From contig NZ_WEIO01000002.1 of assembly GCF_009183655.1 (NCBI RefSeq), forward strand, positions 248,001 through 312,000: a DNA stretch of 64,000 nucleotides, written 5' to 3'. This document shows, one piece after another, positions 35,829 through 46,944 of this stretch. Source of the DNA: Bacillus aerolatus (GTDB lineage: Bacteria > Bacillota > Bacilli > Bacillales > Domibacillaceae). Position numbers and translations under genes: made by a program. Below the pieces are notes generated by a model that was given only the letters and a program-made list of their open reading frames with translations, did not search any database and had not been told where the DNA came from. Each line of letters begins with the position of its first letter. The stretch's first letter is position 1.

Positions 35829-35863
35829 AAAACCCTCTTCGCTGTAAGAGGGTTTTCTTCTTT
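35829..35863 (+). terminator. Rho-independent terminator after frr
   Basis: AAAACCCTCTT (35829-35839) pairs with AAGAGGGTTTT (35846-35856), 11 pairs, 6-base loop, followed by CTTCTTTTTTT. It separates pyrH-frr from uppS. Confidence 0.92.
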
Positions 35864-35933
35864 TTTTCTTGCTTTTTAATGAATAAAAAAATACATCCAT
35901 TTCTACAAAGTAATCAACCGCCAATTTTGGTAT

Positions 35934-35939
35934 TATAAT
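35934..35939 (+). promoter_or_regulatory. Perfect -10 hexamer upstream of uppS
   Basis: TATAAT stands 52 bases before the uppS ATG in an intergenic region after a terminator. The hexamer 17 bases upstream (TAATCA, 35911-35916) is a weak -35. Confidence 0.5.
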
Positions 35940-35990
35940 AGGTAGTAATTAGTTTTAAATTTGGTGATGCTACAACGTGGAGGATATTTT

Positions 35991-36767
35991 ATGATCAACA
36001 AAAAAAAGTTATGGAAAACAGCGGATAACCATAATACTGAAGAGCGGATAGAGAATATCAAAAAAGAACCTGTTCCGGAACACATTGCCATCATTATGGA
36101 TGGCAACGGCAGATGGGCGAAGAAAAGGGCCTTGCCAAGAATTGCCGGCCATCATGAAGGAATGAAAACGGTAAGAAAGATTACCAGGCTGGCGAACAAG
36201 CTTGGTGTGAAGGCATTGACTCTTTATGCGTTTTCAACCGAAAACTGGAAGCGTCCAAAAACAGAAGTAGATTTTTTAATGAAACTGCCGCAAGAATTTC
36301 TGGGCACATTTCTGCCGGAATTGATTGAAGAAAATGTTCAAGTGCAAATGATGGGAGAACGGAGCCAAATCCCGAAGCACACGCTGGGCGCTGTAGAAAA
36401 AGCAATGGAACAAACGAGCACGAATGACGGCTTAGTGTTAAACTTTGCTTTGAATTATGGAAGCCGCGCCGAGATTTTAACGGCTGTAAAAGATATAATC
36501 CATGATGCAAAAAATGGTATACTATTAGAAGAAAATTTAAATGAAGATCTTTTTTCCACCTACCTTATGACCAGGCACTTAAAAGATCCTGATTTACTAA
36601 TTCGCACGAGCGGGGAAATTCGTTTGAGCAACTTTATGCTCTGGCAGCTGGCTTATACGGAGTTTTGGTTTACTGATGTCAATTGGCCAGACTTTAAAGA
36701 AAATCACTTGCTTGAAGCAATAGAAGCTTTTCAACGGCGTTCGCGCCGCTTTGGCGGTTTGTCGTAA
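35991..36767 (+). CDS. uppS: Undecaprenyl diphosphate synthase
   Basis: This cis-prenyltransferase makes the C55 lipid carrier for peptidoglycan. ATG 35991 lies after GTGGAGGA and gives 258 residues. The catalytic motif MDGNGRWA starts at 36 with D37. The substrate loop YAFSTENWKRP and C-terminal LLIRTSGEIRLSNFMLWQ follow. It is first in a lipid/isoprenoid cluster with cdsA and dxr. Confidence 0.98.
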   Translation: MINKKKLWKTADNHNTEERIENIKKEPVPEHIAIIMDGNGRWAKKRALPRIAGHHEGMKTVRKITRLANKLGVKALTLYAFSTENWKRPKTEVDFLMKLPQEFLGTFLPELIEENVQVQMMGERSQIPKHTLGAVEKAMEQTSTNDGLVLNFALNYGSRAEILTAVKDIIHDAKNGILLEENLNEDLFSTYLMTRHLKDPDLLIRTSGEIRLSNFMLWQLAYTEFWFTDVNWPDFKENHLLEAIEAFQRRSRRFGGLS

Positions 36768-36801
36768 GTATTTAACAGGATGAAAGTTAGGAGTTTGAGA
36801 A

Positions 36802-37590
36802 ATGAAACAACGTATTTTAACTGCTGTCATTGCAGCAGCCGCTTTTTTGCCGATTGTTCTCTACGGCGGATGGCCATTTATCATACTGGCATATTTAATG
36901 GCGGCGATCGGGTTGATGGAAGCATTAAAGATGAAAAAAATTGCTCCTGCATCCATGCCCGGCCTGCTCTCTATTTTATTGCTTTGCATTGTTTTAATAC
37001 CGGAGCGCTTTACAATTGCTATAGAACAAGCTGGCTACAGCAAACTGCAGCTTGCTGCCTTGTTCGTTTTGCTTTTGCTCGCGTACACGGTTGTCTCTAA
37101 AAACCGCTTTGATTTTGAAGATGCCGGTTTTTGTGTATTAGCTGCTATGTATGTCGGTTTCGGTTTTTACTATTTTATTGAAACAAGAGAAGCGGGAGCG
37201 GTGTTTGTCTTTTTTGCACTGCTCATTACGTGGGCAACAGATTCAGGAGCTTATTTCGTCGGCCGATCGCTTGGAAAACGCAAATTGTGGCCGGAAATTA
37301 GTCCGAAAAAAACAGTGGAAGGGTCAATAGGCGGTATTCTTTCGGCCGTGCTAGTCGCTTTTATCATTACTTTGTTTGCAGACATGGATACAGCGCTGCC
37401 CAAATTATTGATTGCGACAGCCGTATTGTCTATTTTTGGACAGCTTGGTGATTTAGCAGAATCTGCTCTTAAACGCCATTATGGAGTAAAGGATTCAGGA
37501 ACGCTTTTGCCGGGGCACGGCGGCATTTTAGATCGGACAGACAGCTGGCTGTTCGTGTTCCCGCTCGTTCACTTATTGCAATTAGTGTAA
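36802..37590 (+). CDS. cdsA: CDP-diacylglycerol synthase (phosphatidate cytidylyltransferase)
   Basis: CdsA makes CDP-diacylglycerol, the branch point of phospholipid synthesis. It is a 262-residue integral membrane protein with about seven helices. The C-terminal family signature is visible as SALKRHYGVKDSGTLLPGHG followed by GILDRTDS. It is preceded by TTAGGAG and lies between uppS and dxr. Confidence 0.97.
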   Translation: MKQRILTAVIAAAAFLPIVLYGGWPFIILAYLMAAIGLMEALKMKKIAPASMPGLLSILLLCIVLIPERFTIAIEQAGYSKLQLAALFVLLLLAYTVVSKNRFDFEDAGFCVLAAMYVGFGFYYFIETREAGAVFVFFALLITWATDSGAYFVGRSLGKRKLWPEISPKKTVEGSIGGILSAVLVAFIITLFADMDTALPKLLIATAVLSIFGQLGDLAESALKRHYGVKDSGTLLPGHGGILDRTDSWLFVFPLVHLLQLV

Positions 37591-37621
37591 AGGATAGAGT
37601 TTGTTTGAGGAGATGAAATGT

Positions 37622-38764
37622 TTGAAAAAAATAAGTCTTTTAGGTGCAACCGGCTCCATTGGCCGGCAGACGCTTGATGTTATTCGGCAGCACCATGAAG
37701 AATTTTCGCTGGCTGCTTTTTCAGCTGGAAGGAACATAGAGGAAACGAGAAAAATCATTAAAGATTTTCAACCTGAATTAGTATCCGTGGAACTCCGGGA
37801 AGATGCAGTTAAGCTGAAGGCTGAATTTCCTTCGGTGAAAATGATGCATGGTGAAGAAGGGCTTGTGGAAACAGCTGTTTTTCAAGCGGCGGATATTTTA
37901 GTAAATGCCGTGCTCGGCAGCGTGGGGCTGCACCCGACACTGCAAGCGATTGAAGCAGGCAAAAAAATTGCGATTGCAAATAAAGAAACACTCGTTACAG
38001 CCGGACATCTCGTCATGGCAGCAGCCAAAAAGCATGGTGTAGAGCTTTTGCCGGTAGACAGTGAGCACTCTGCTATTTTTCAATGTTTGCAAGGAGAAAA
38101 AGAGAAAAATATTGACCGGCTCGTTTTAACAGCATCCGGCGGGAGTTTTCGTGATCGTACACGGGCAGAGTTGAAAAATGTTACCGTTCAAGAAGCTTTA
38201 AACCATCCGAATTGGTCAATGGGTGCGAAAATCACCATTGATTCTGCAACGATGATGAACAAAGGCCTGGAAGTAATTGAAGCGCATTGGCTTTTTCATT
38301 TGCCATATGACCAAATTGATGTTATTTTACATCGAGAAAGTATTATTCATTCGATGGTCGAATTTCAAGATAGTTCGGTAATTGCCCAGCTCGGCACCCC
38401 GGATATGCGTGTGCCAATTCAATATGCGCTCACGTATCCGGATCGTCTGTCCCTTCCTGATGCCAAGCGGCTCAATTTGTTGGAAGTGGGCAAGCTTCAT
38501 TTTCAGCCGGTAGACCAAGAGCGTTTTCGGATGCTGGCGCTTGCCTACGAGGCAGGTAAATCAGGCGGGACGCTGCCCACTGTACTGAATGCTGCTAATG
38601 AAGCCGCTGTCGCTGCTTTTCTTGACGGGAAAATTACGTTTTTACAGATCGATGAACTGGTCGAACGCGCCCTCGAGAAGCATCAATCTTCTCCAGAACC
38701 TGACTTGGAAACGATTCAGCAAACCGACAAAGAAACTAGAGAATTCGTCCGCTCACTTTTATAA
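37622..38764 (+). CDS. dxr: 1-deoxy-D-xylulose 5-phosphate reductoisomerase
   Basis: This is the second step of the MEP isoprenoid pathway. TTG 37622 is preferred ([14 protein letters not shown], 380 residues) because GAGGAG (37607-37612) is then 9 bases away. The in-frame ATG 37613 directly abuts it. The NADPH-binding GATGSIG is at residues 8-14. Family stretches are [21 protein letters not shown] and ASGGSFRD. The pathway feeds UppS, encoded upstream. Confidence 0.96.
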   Translation: MKKISLLGATGSIGRQTLDVIRQHHEEFSLAAFSAGRNIEETRKIIKDFQPELVSVELREDAVKLKAEFPSVKMMHGEEGLVETAVFQAADILVNAVLGSVGLHPTLQAIEAGKKIAIANKETLVTAGHLVMAAAKKHGVELLPVDSEHSAIFQCLQGEKEKNIDRLVLTASGGSFRDRTRAELKNVTVQEALNHPNWSMGAKITIDSATMMNKGLEVIEAHWLFHLPYDQIDVILHRESIIHSMVEFQDSSVIAQLGTPDMRVPIQYALTYPDRLSLPDAKRLNLLEVGKLHFQPVDQERFRMLALAYEAGKSGGTLPTVLNAANEAAVAAFLDGKITFLQIDELVERALEKHQSSPEPDLETIQQTDKETREFVRSLL

Positions 38765-38782
38765 AAAAGGTGGTTATCCATA

Positions 38783-40042
38783 TTGAGTACTGTTATAGCG
38801 TTTATCGTTATATTTGGCGCCCTCGTTTTTTTTCATGAACTGGGCCACTTTATTTTCGCCAAGCGAGCCGGAATACTTTGCCGGGAATTCGCTATTGGCT
38901 TCGGACCGAAAGTGTTTGCCCATAAAAGAGGAGAAACGGTTTATACACTTAGGCTGCTTCCGCTAGGAGGATATGTCCGCATGGCCGGGGAAGACCCGGA
39001 AATGGTCGATTTAAAAGCGGGTCACCGCATCGGTGTGATCCTAAACGATCGTGAAGAAATTGTCAAAATTATTGTCAATGGAAAAGATCGCTATCCGCAA
39101 GCACGGGTTATTGAGGTAGAAAATGCTGATCTTGAGCACCAGCTTATAATCAGAGGGTACGAAGATGGTGAAGAGGAAATAAAAACGTTTCCGATTCACC
39201 GGGAAGCTGTTATATCCGAGGATGGGGTTGAAAGCCAAATTTCGCCATGGGACCGCCAGTTTGCTTCGAAAACGCTCGGTCAGCGCGCAATGGCAATTTT
39301 TGCCGGTCCACTCTTTAACTTTATTTTAGCTTTTGTTGTTTTTGTCCTTATCGCTATTATTCAAGGGGTTCCGACGAACGAGCCTGAACTTGGCAAGCTG
39401 ACATCCGATGGCGCAGCGAAAGAATCCGGTTTGATGGAAGGCGACAAAGTCATCAGCATTAACGGACAAGGAGTGGCAAGCTGGGATGATATTGTCACTG
39501 TTATCCAGAAGAATCCACAAGCCGAGATCGATTTTACAGTTGAACGAGACGGAGAAGCAATGGATATCCCGGTGACTCCAAAAGTTCGTGAAATTGAAGA
39601 TCAAAAAATCGGTATTATCGGTGTGCATAGTCCGGTGGAAAAATCGTTTTTCGGTTCGATCTCTTACGGAGCAAAAGAAACTTATTTCTGGACGGTAGAA
39701 ATTACTCGGTTACTTGGTAAGCTTGTCACTGGCCAGTTTTCGATTGATATGCTTTCCGGTCCAGTGGGCATTTATGTATCCACCGACACTGTAGCCAAAT
39801 CGGGCATTATGAACTTAATGAAATGGGCAGGCGTATTAAGCATCAACTTAGGGATCATGAATTTGCTGCCGCTCCCGGCACTGGACGGCGGCCGGCTGTT
39901 ATTCTTCCTTGTAGAAGCGTTAAGGGGCAAGCCGATCGACCGCCAAAAAGAAGGAATGGTCCATTTTGTTGGGTTTGCTCTGCTGATGCTGCTGATGATT
40001 GTGGTTACATGGAATGATATCCAGCGATTCTTTTTACAATAA
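38783..40042 (+). CDS. rasP: RasP (RseP/site-2) intramembrane metalloprotease
   Basis: RasP cleaves anti-sigma factors and signal-peptide remnants within the membrane. It has 419 residues. The zinc motif HELGH is at residues 18-22 in the first helix. A PDZ domain is at about 190-270 (LMEGDKVISINGQGVASWDD), and the third catalytic motif is PALDGGRL near 365-372. The TTG start has AAAGGTGG about 12 bases upstream. It lies between dxr and proS as in B. subtilis. Confidence 0.97.
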   Translation: MSTVIAFIVIFGALVFFHELGHFIFAKRAGILCREFAIGFGPKVFAHKRGETVYTLRLLPLGGYVRMAGEDPEMVDLKAGHRIGVILNDREEIVKIIVNGKDRYPQARVIEVENADLEHQLIIRGYEDGEEEIKTFPIHREAVISEDGVESQISPWDRQFASKTLGQRAMAIFAGPLFNFILAFVVFVLIAIIQGVPTNEPELGKLTSDGAAKESGLMEGDKVISINGQGVASWDDIVTVIQKNPQAEIDFTVERDGEAMDIPVTPKVREIEDQKIGIIGVHSPVEKSFFGSISYGAKETYFWTVEITRLLGKLVTGQFSIDMLSGPVGIYVSTDTVAKSGIMNLMKWAGVLSINLGIMNLLPLPALDGGRLLFFLVEALRGKPIDRQKEGMVHFVGFALLMLLMIVVTWNDIQRFFLQ

Positions 40043-40062
40043 ATTAGTTTGAGGTGCATGTA

Positions 40063-41769
40063 ATGAAACAAAGCCAAACGTTAATTCCTACAATGAGAGA
40101 AGTACCGGCTGATGCCGATGTAAAAAGCCATCAGCTGTTGTTAAAAGCAGGATTTATCCGCCAAAATGCAAGCGGAATTTACAGCTATTTGCCGCTTGGC
40201 AAAAAAGTGCTGCGCAAAGTAGAAGACATTGTCCGCGAAGAAATGGATAATGCCGGAGCAGCGGAACTCCTGATGCCAGCTTTGCAGCAAGCGGAACTAT
40301 GGCAGGAATCGGGCCGCTGGTATACGTACGGTCCTGAGTTGATGCGACTCTCGGATCGTCATGAGCGGAAGTTTGTTTTGGGAGCGACTCACGAAGAAGT
40401 TATTACAAGCTTGATCCGCGATGAAGTAAAATCGTACAAGCGTCTGCCGTTAACACTCTATCAAATCCAGACAAAGTTTCGTGATGAACAGCGTCCGAGG
40501 TTCGGTTTGCTGCGCGGAAGAGAGTTTGTTATGAAAGATGCGTATTCTTTCCATACATCACATGAAAGCCTCGGAGAAGTGTACGATCGTTTATTTACGG
40601 CTTATTCGAATATTTTCCGCCGCTGCGGTCTCAATTTCCGGGCGGTCATCGCCGATTCAGGCGCCATGGGCGGGAAAGATACACATGAATTCATGGTGCT
40701 TTCCGACATTGGGGAAGATACGATTGCTTACTCTAATTCATCCGATTATGCAGCTAATATCGAAATGGCTCCGGTTGTCACAGCTTACGAAAAAAGCGGA
40801 GAAGCGGAAGGTGAAGTCGAGAAAGTTTCCACACCAGATGCGAAAACGATCAGCAGCGTAGCAGAGCTGCTTAATGTTTCTGCCGAACAGTGTCTTAAGT
40901 CTCTCCTCTTTAAAGTAGACGGAGAAAACGTGCTTGTCCTTGTGCGCGGCGATCATGAAGTGAATGACATTAAGCTGAAAAACTTGTTCCAGGCAGACAC
41001 TGTAGAGCTTGCCCCCCATGAGGAGGTCAGCGAAGTACTTGGCTGCACGATCGGTTCTCTCGGACCAGTGAATGTGAAAGAAGGCGTCAAAGTGATTGCT
41101 GATCACGCAGTGAAGGCCATCACAAACGGCGTATGCGGAGCAAATGAGGAAGGCTATCATTTTATTAACGTGAATGCGGAGAAAGATTATCGTGTCGATC
41201 AATATGCTGACTTGCGTTTTATCCAGGAAGGTGATGTGTCGCCGGATGGGGAAGGAACGATTCAGTTTGCTAAAGGCATCGAAGTAGGGCACATTTTCAA
41301 ATTAGGTACAAGATACAGCGAAGCGATGAATGCGGTTTACTTGGATGAAAATGGGCGGACACAGCCAATGATTATGGGCTGCTACGGAATCGGCGTTTCT
41401 CGGACGATGGCCGCAGTTGCCGAGCAGTTTAATGATGAGAACGGATTTGTTTGGCCTAAAGCACTTTCTCCGTTTGATGTTCATTTAGTTCCGATTAACA
41501 TAAAAGATGAAAACCAGCGTACGCTCGCAGAAGAAATTTACAGTGCGCTTCGAGAAAGCCGGTATGATGTGCTGATGGACGATCGGGCTGAGCGTCCGGG
41601 AGTGAAATTTACCGACAGCGACTTAATTGGTTTGCCTGTCCGGGTAACCATCGGTAAAAAAGCAGCTGAAGGCATCGTCGAAGTGAAAGTCCGCAAAACA
41701 GGCGAAATGATAGAAGTTCAGAAGAGCGAATTAGTTTCAACGCTTCATGAAATTTTTCAAACAATATAA
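40063..41769 (+). CDS. proS: Prolyl-tRNA synthetase (bacterial type)
   Basis: This class II synthetase charges tRNA-Pro. ATG 40063, 6 bases after GAGGTG, gives 568 residues. Motif 2 includes [17 protein letters not shown] and motif 3 is in [17 protein letters not shown]. The insertion with the Ala-tRNA editing domain is present (about 225-400). The C-terminal anticodon domain contains [14 protein letters not shown]. There is no T-box leader; the gap to rasP is only 20 bases. Confidence 0.98.
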   Translation: MKQSQTLIPTMREVPADADVKSHQLLLKAGFIRQNASGIYSYLPLGKKVLRKVEDIVREEMDNAGAAELLMPALQQAELWQESGRWYTYGPELMRLSDRHERKFVLGATHEEVITSLIRDEVKSYKRLPLTLYQIQTKFRDEQRPRFGLLRGREFVMKDAYSFHTSHESLGEVYDRLFTAYSNIFRRCGLNFRAVIADSGAMGGKDTHEFMVLSDIGEDTIAYSNSSDYAANIEMAPVVTAYEKSGEAEGEVEKVSTPDAKTISSVAELLNVSAEQCLKSLLFKVDGENVLVLVRGDHEVNDIKLKNLFQADTVELAPHEEVSEVLGCTIGSLGPVNVKEGVKVIADHAVKAITNGVCGANEEGYHFINVNAEKDYRVDQYADLRFIQEGDVSPDGEGTIQFAKGIEVGHIFKLGTRYSEAMNAVYLDENGRTQPMIMGCYGIGVSRTMAAVAEQFNDENGFVWPKALSPFDVHLVPINIKDENQRTLAEEIYSALRESRYDVLMDDRAERPGVKFTDSDLIGLPVRVTIGKKAAEGIVEVKVRKTGEMIEVQKSELVSTLHEIFQTI

Positions 41770-41775
41770 ACAATT

Positions 41776-41803
41776 AAAGGTGCCTAATACAGGTGCCTTT
41801 TTT
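41776..41803 (+). terminator. Rho-independent terminator after proS
   Basis: AAAGGTGCCT (41776-41785) pairs with AGGTGCCTTT (41791-41800) through ten pairs including two G-U, with a 5-base loop and T run. It closes the uppS-proS group. Confidence 0.75.
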
Positions 41804-41815
41804 CTTCCGAATTTC

Positions 41816-41824
41816 TGTTAAAAT
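41816..41824 (+). promoter_or_regulatory. Extended -10 promoter candidate for polC
   Basis: TGTTAAAAT has the TGn extension and TAAAAT (41819-41824), 32 bases before the polC ATG. No clear -35 is seen because the terminator T run occupies that place. Confidence 0.45.
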
Positions 41825-41856
41825 AGAAGAGAACGATGAAATTGGGAGGCATATAA

Positions 41857-44800
41857 ATGAATGAAGAATCCCAGGGAAGACGACAGCGGATGCAGTTGTT
41901 GCTTCAGCAGCTGCAATTGACAGAAGATGCAGTTGTCAAACATTTTGAGGGAGCAGAAATAGTAAAGTTAACTGTAGAACGCCAGACGAAACGATGGCAT
42001 TTTTCTTTTATAACAGAAGCGATTATTCCTTGCCAGGTGCTCGAGAAATTCACGAATGCATTAAACCATGCATTTAAAGAAATTGCTCGTGTTACATTTT
42101 CAGTAACAGTGAGGAGTGCGGCTGTGTCGGAGGAGTTGATCAGCGAGTATTGGACTTATTGCGTGAGCCAGCTCGAAGGTATTTCCCCGCCAATGCTCGC
42201 ACTGTTAAATGGCCGCAAGCCCGTTGTAAAAGGCAATAAATTAACGGTCCATGTCGGCAATGATGCGGAAGGAATGACTCTGAAAAACAAATACGGCGAT
42301 TGGATTTGCCGGACGTACCAAAGTTATGGTTTTCCGCCGGTTACGTTTGATGTGGCCGTTATGAAGCAGGAAACAAATGATGAATTTCAACAGTTTCTTG
42401 AAGCGAAACAAAAAGAAGACGCCGAACGGGCCATGCAGGCAGTTGTGGAAATGCAAAAACGGGAAGCGAATGCTGGGGAAAGCGATGAAGCAGCGAGCGG
42501 TCCACTTATGATCGGTTTGAAAATTAAGGATGATGCTGAGTTTAAAAGACTGGAAGAAATTCAAGATGAAGAACGCAGAATAGCTGTTGAAGGCTTTGTA
42601 TTTGACGCGGAAACGAAAGAACTCAGGAGCGGCCGAACGCTGCTAACGTTCAAGATTACCGACTACACCGACTCGATATTAATTAAAATGTTTTCCCGTG
42701 ATAAAGAAGATGCCGCTCTTTATGGCCGGGTGAAAAAAGGCATGTGGGTAAGGGCAAGAGGGACTGTTCAAAATGATACGTTTGTCCGGGATCTTGTCAT
42801 GATTGCCAATGATGTGAATGAAATTGCCCCGATTACGCGTCAAGATACCGCTCCAGAAGAGGAGAAGCGCGTGGAACTTCACCTTCATACGCCGATGAGC
42901 CAGATGGATGCCGTATCGCCAATTGGTGATTTGATCGCCCAGGCAGGCAAATGGGGACATAAAGCGATTGCTGTGACCGACCATGCCGTTGCTCAGTCGT
43001 TCCCGGATGCATACAGTGCCGGCAAAAAGCATGGCGTTAAAGTGCTGTACGGTCTTGAAGCAAATTTAGTCGATGATGGAGTGCCAATTGCGTATAATGA
43101 CGCCCATCGCTTATTGGCAGACGAAACGTATGTCGTTTTCGACGTGGAAACGACTGGTCTCTCCGCTGTATATGACACGATCATTGAGCTGGCTGCTGTT
43201 AAAATTAAAGACGGCGACATCATTGACCGGTTTGAGTCATTTGCTAATCCGCACCATCCTCTTTCTTCTACGACCATTAACTTAACGGGCATCACCGATG
43301 ACCTCGTTCAAAATGCCCCGGAAGTGGAGGAAGTGTTAAAGAAATTTAAAGGCTGGACAGATGATGCCATTCTCGTGGCCCATAACGCTTCATTTGATAT
43401 GGGATTTTTAAACGCAGGCTACACCCGCTACGACCTTGGCAAGTCGGTGAATCCGGTGATTGACACGCTGGAATTGGCTAGGTTTTTGTATCCTACGATG
43501 AAAAATCACCGGCTCAATACACTTGCCAAAAAGTTTGATGTGGAATTGACCCAGCACCATCGGGCGATTTACGATGCGGAAGCGACAGGATATTTGTTTT
43601 TGAAAATGCTCAAAGATGCCGCCGAAAAATCCATCTCTTATCATGATGATTTTAATGCTCACATGGGAGAAGGCAGTGCCTATAAACGCGCCCGGCCATA
43701 CCATTGCACCATCCTCGCACAAAATGACACAGGTTTAAAAAATTTATTTAAACTCGTCTCTATTTCTCATATTGATTACTTTTACAGAGTGCCGAGAATT
43801 CCGAGGTCCGTTTTGCAAAAACACCGGGAAGGACTGATTATCGGCTCGGGGTGTGACAAAGGTGAAGTATTTGAGAGCATGATGCAAAAAGGAATGGAGC
43901 AGGCAGAGAAAGCGGCTAAATTTTACGATTACCTCGAAATACACCCGAAGGAAGTATACGCCCATTTACTTGAAATGGAACTTGTCCGTGATGACCATGC
44001 GCTTGAAGACATTATAAAAAAAGTAGTGGAGCTCGGTGAAAGAATGCAGCTGCCTGTAGCCGCTACCGGTAATGTTCACTATTTAAACCCGACGGATAAA
44101 ATCCATCGTAAAATCCTAGTCAATTCCCAAGGAGGAGCCAATCCGCTTAACCGTCATGAATTGCCGGACGTCCATTTTCGAACGACAAATGAAATGCTGG
44201 ACGCATTCAGTTTCTTAGGAAAAGAGACAGCGGAAAAAGTCGTTATCGAAAATACGAATAAAATAGCGGATATGATCGATGAGGTAAAGCCAATTAAGGA
44301 CGACCTTTATACGCCAAAAATTGAAGGGGCGGATGAAGAGATCCGTAATATGAGCTATGAAATGGCGAGAAGCATTTATGGCGAGCAATTACCTGAAATC
44401 GTTGAAGCTAGGTTAGAAAAAGAGCTGAAAAGTATCATCGGCCATGGATTCGCGGTTATTTACCTTATTTCACATAAGCTCGTGAAGAAATCATTGGATG
44501 ACGGCTATCTTGTCGGTTCGCGGGGGTCTGTCGGTTCTTCATTCGTCGCAACAATGACTGAAATCACCGAAGTAAACCCGCTGCCGCCTCATTACGTCTG
44601 TCCGCAGTGCCAGAAATCCGAGTTTTTCAATGACGGTTCTGTCGGCTCCGGATTCGATCTGCCTGATAAAAACTGTCCGGACTGTCAGATTAGATACACG
44701 AAAGACGGCCACGATATTCCGTTTGAAACCTTCCTTGGATTTAAAGGAGACAAGGTCCCGGATATTGATCTCAATTTTTCCGGTGAATACCAGCCCGTTG

Positions 44801-46179
44801 CCCACAATTACACGAAAGTGCTGTTTGGTGAAGAGTATGTGTATCGTGCCGGAACGATCGGAACAGTGGCGGATAAAACGGCATTCGGGTACGTGAAAGG
44901 ATATGCAGGAGACAATAATTTGCAGCTGCGAGGAGCGGAGGTAGATCGGCTTGCGAAAGGCTGTACAGGTGTGAAGCGGACGACGGGACAGCATCCGGGC
45001 GGAATTATCGTTGTGCCGGATTATATGGATATTTATGATTTTTCGCCGATTCAATATCCGGCAGACAGTGACAAGTCAGAATGGAAGACGACTCATTTTG
45101 ATTTCCATTCTATTCACGATAATTTGTTGAAACTTGATATTCTGGGGCACGATGACCCGACCGTCATTCGGATGCTGCAAGATTTGTCTGGCATTGATCC
45201 GAAAACGATTCCTACAGATGACCCGGAAGTAATGAAAATTTTCAGCGGCACGGAATCACTCGGTGTAACAGAAGAGCAAATTATGTGCAAAACAGGGACG
45301 CTCGGTATTCCGGAATTCGGCACGCGATTCGTCCGGCAAATGCTTGAAGACACGAAGCCGACGACTTTTTCCGAGCTCGTCCAGATTTCGGGATTATCCC
45401 ATGGTACCGATGTATGGCTCGGCAATGCCCAGGAGTTGATTCATAACGGCATTTGCGAATTGAGCGATGTGATTGGCTGCCGGGATGATATTATGGTGTA
45501 TTTAATCTACCAGGGACTCGATCCCGCCTTTGCCTTTAAGATCATGGAATTTGTCCGTAAAGGCAAAGGTCTCACTGAAGAAATGGAAGAAGAAATGCGC
45601 AACAAAGGAGTGCCTGAATGGTATATTGATTCATGCAAAAAAATCAAGTACATGTTTCCTAAAGCGCATGCCGCAGCTTATGTATTAATGGCTGTCCGGA
45701 TTGCTTACTTTAAAGTCCATATGCCTCTTCTTTATTATGCGGCATACTTTACCGTAAGGGCAGAGGACTTTGACGTGGATGCGATGGTCAGAGGAGCGGC
45801 GGCCATTAAATCCATCATTGAAGAAATTAACGCGAAGGGGCTTGAAGCTTCGCCGAAAGAGAAAAGTTTGTTGACTGTGCTGGAATTGGCGCTTGAAATG
45901 TGCGAGCGGGGCTTTAAATTCCAAAAAGTCGATTTGTATCGTTCCAGTGCCAATCAGTTTATTATTGATGGCGATTCGCTCATTCCTCCTTTTAATTCGA
46001 TTCCAGGACTGGGCACAAATGCCGCTTTCAATATTGTGAAGGCTCGTGAACAAGGAGAGTTCCTTTCAAAAGAAGATTTGCAGCAACGCGGAAAGGTATC
46101 TAAAACAATCATTGAGTATTTGGATAATCACGGCTGTCTCGCTTCACTTCCTGATCAGAACCAGCTGTCCCTTTTTTGA
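41857..46179 (+). CDS. polC: PolC, replicative DNA polymerase III alpha subunit (Gram-positive type)
   Basis: PolC is the main replicative polymerase with built-in proofreading. It has 1440 residues. An N-terminal domain is followed by an OB domain and the PHP domain ([11 protein letters not shown] from about 341). The DEDD exonuclease is inserted in PHP (D429 and E431 in DVETTG). Then come palm/fingers with a zinc-binding CPQC (915-918) and CPDC pair, the catalytic [10 protein letters not shown] segment, and the tail QLSLF that fits a clamp-binding motif. GGGAGG precedes the ATG. Confidence 0.99.
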   Translation: MNEESQGRRQRMQLLLQQLQLTEDAVVKHFEGAEIVKLTVERQTKRWHFSFITEAIIPCQVLEKFTNALNHAFKEIARVTFSVTVRSAAVSEELISEYWTYCVSQLEGISPPMLALLNGRKPVVKGNKLTVHVGNDAEGMTLKNKYGDWICRTYQSYGFPPVTFDVAVMKQETNDEFQQFLEAKQKEDAERAMQAVVEMQKREANAGESDEAASGPLMIGLKIKDDAEFKRLEEIQDEERRIAVEGFVFDAETKELRSGRTLLTFKITDYTDSILIKMFSRDKEDAALYGRVKKGMWVRARGTVQNDTFVRDLVMIANDVNEIAPITRQDTAPEEEKRVELHLHTPMSQMDAVSPIGDLIAQAGKWGHKAIAVTDHAVAQSFPDAYSAGKKHGVKVLYGLEANLVDDGVPIAYNDAHRLLADETYVVFDVETTGLSAVYDTIIELAAVKIKDGDIIDRFESFANPHHPLSSTTINLTGITDDLVQNAPEVEEVLKKFKGWTDDAILVAHNASFDMGFLNAGYTRYDLGKSVNPVIDTLELARFLYPTMKNHRLNTLAKKFDVELTQHHRAIYDAEATGYLFLKMLKDAAEKSISYHDDFNAHMGEGSAYKRARPYHCTILAQNDTGLKNLFKLVSISHIDYFYRVPRIPRSVLQKHREGLIIGSGCDKGEVFESMMQKGMEQAEKAAKFYDYLEIHPKEVYAHLLEMELVRDDHALEDIIKKVVELGERMQLPVAATGNVHYLNPTDKIHRKILVNSQGGANPLNRHELPDVHFRTTNEMLDAFSFLGKETAEKVVIENTNKIADMIDEVKPIKDDLYTPKIEGADEEIRNMSYEMARSIYGEQLPEIVEARLEKELKSIIGHGFAVIYLISHKLVKKSLDDGYLVGSRGSVGSSFVATMTEITEVNPLPPHYVCPQCQKSEFFNDGSVGSGFDLPDKNCPDCQIRYTKDGHDIPFETFLGFKGDKVPDIDLNFSGEYQPVAHNYTKVLFGEEYVYRAGTIGTVADKTAFGYVKGYAGDNNLQLRGAEVDRLAKGCTGVKRTTGQHPGGIIVVPDYMDIYDFSPIQYPADSDKSEWKTTHFDFHSIHDNLLKLDILGHDDPTVIRMLQDLSGIDPKTIPTDDPEVMKIFSGTESLGVTEEQIMCKTGTLGIPEFGTRFVRQMLEDTKPTTFSELVQISGLSHGTDVWLGNAQELIHNGICELSDVIGCRDDIMVYLIYQGLDPAFAFKIMEFVRKGKGLTEEMEEEMRNKGVPEWYIDSCKKIKYMFPKAHAAAYVLMAVRIAYFKVHMPLLYYAAYFTVRAEDFDVDAMVRGAAAIKSIIEEINAKGLEASPKEKSLLTVLELALEMCERGFKFQKVDLYRSSANQFIIDGDSLIPPFNSIPGLGTNAAFNIVKAREQGEFLSKEDLQQRGKVSKTIIEYLDNHGCLASLPDQNQLSLF

Positions 46180-46196
46180 GCCGAACAGCGGCTGAG

Positions 46197-46225
46197 TTGC
46201 ATAAAATAAAGGGTTATGGTATATT
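46197..46225 (+). promoter_or_regulatory. SigA promoter of the rimP-nusA-infB operon
   Basis: TTGCAT (46197-46202), 17 bases, TATATT (46220-46225), with TG at 46217-46218 forming an extended -10. It lies just after the polC stop. Confidence 0.75.
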
Positions 46226-46257
46226 TTTAATGGAAATACTAATTGATAACTCTCTTT

Positions 46258-46284
46258 GAAAGAGTGGGGCATCCCCACTCTTTC
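46258..46284 (+). terminator. Leader hairpin upstream of rimP
   Basis: GAAAGAGTGGGG (46258-46269) and CCCCACTCTTTC (46273-46284) form a perfect 12-bp stem with a CAT loop, followed by GTGTTTGT. It lies between the promoter and rimP, so it would act as a leaky terminator or attenuator, or as a leader structure. Confidence 0.6.
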
Positions 46285-46342
46285 GTGTTTGTAAAAGGGT
46301 TTCATTCTTGGTCAGGGATTTCATTCAACCAGGAGGGTATAT

Positions 46343-46813
46343 ATGAGTAAAGTGATTGAAACAGTTGAACAGTTAGTAAAACCAATTACTGAAGACCTGA
46401 ATTTAGAATTAGTTGATGTTGAATACGTAAAAGAAGGAAAGAATTGGTTTCTGCGTGTCTACATTGACAAAGAAACAGGAGTAGATATTGAGGAGTGCGG
46501 AATTGTCAGTGAGCGGCTGAGTGAAAAGCTGGACGAAACAGATCCAATCTCTTATAACTACTTTTTGGAAGTTTCTTCTCCGGGTGCGGAACGCCCGCTG
46601 AAAAAAATCAGGGATTATGAGCGTGCGGTTGGAAAACGTGTGCATGTGAAAACATATGAGCCGATTGATGGAGAAAAAACGTTCGAAGGCACTTTATTGT
46701 CATTTGAAAAGGAAGAGCTGGTCATTGAGTATTTAATCAAGACGAGAAAAAAACAAGTGACCCTTCCGTTGGAAAAAGTAGCAAAAGCCCGGCTTGCCGT
46801 TTCTTTTTCTTAA
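46343..46813 (+). CDS. rimP: RimP, 30S ribosome maturation factor
   Basis: RimP assists assembly of the 30S subunit. It has 156 residues with an N-terminal alpha/beta domain ([49 protein letters not shown]) and a C-terminal SH3-like domain. CAGGAGG precedes the ATG. It is the first gene of the nusA-infB operon. Confidence 0.98.
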   Translation: MSKVIETVEQLVKPITEDLNLELVDVEYVKEGKNWFLRVYIDKETGVDIEECGIVSERLSEKLDETDPISYNYFLEVSSPGAERPLKKIRDYERAVGKRVHVKTYEPIDGEKTFEGTLLSFEKEELVIEYLIKTRKKQVTLPLEKVAKARLAVSFS

Positions 46814-46862
46814 AAGAAACAGGCCGTACAGGCGCGCAGCTTTTTCTATAATAGCGAGGAAT

Positions 46863-46899
46863 AGCCGGAATTCCGGCTTACCTTGTTTTGACTTCAAGG
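46863..46899 (+). other. Two tandem hairpins in the rimP-nusA gap
   Basis: AGCCGG-AATT-CCGGCT (46863-46878, a perfect 16-base palindrome) is followed by CCTTG (46881-46885) pairing with CAAGG (46895-46899). A TATAAT stands just upstream at 46847-46852 without a clear -35. The second hairpin would sequester the AAGGGG in front of the alternative nusA start at 46906. Confidence 0.45.
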
Positions 46900-46944
46900 G
46901 GAAAAATGGCAGTTTATCATTATGTAAGGGGGGCGGAAAGTCCG

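Noticed and set aside
40043-40062. T-box leader for proS
   Set aside because: Only 20 bases separate rasP and proS; there is no specifier stem or antiterminator.
40738-41292. 184-codon minus-strand frame opposite proS
   Set aside because: It is a low-quality Cys/His/Phe-rich translation typical of antisense frames, with no ribosome site.
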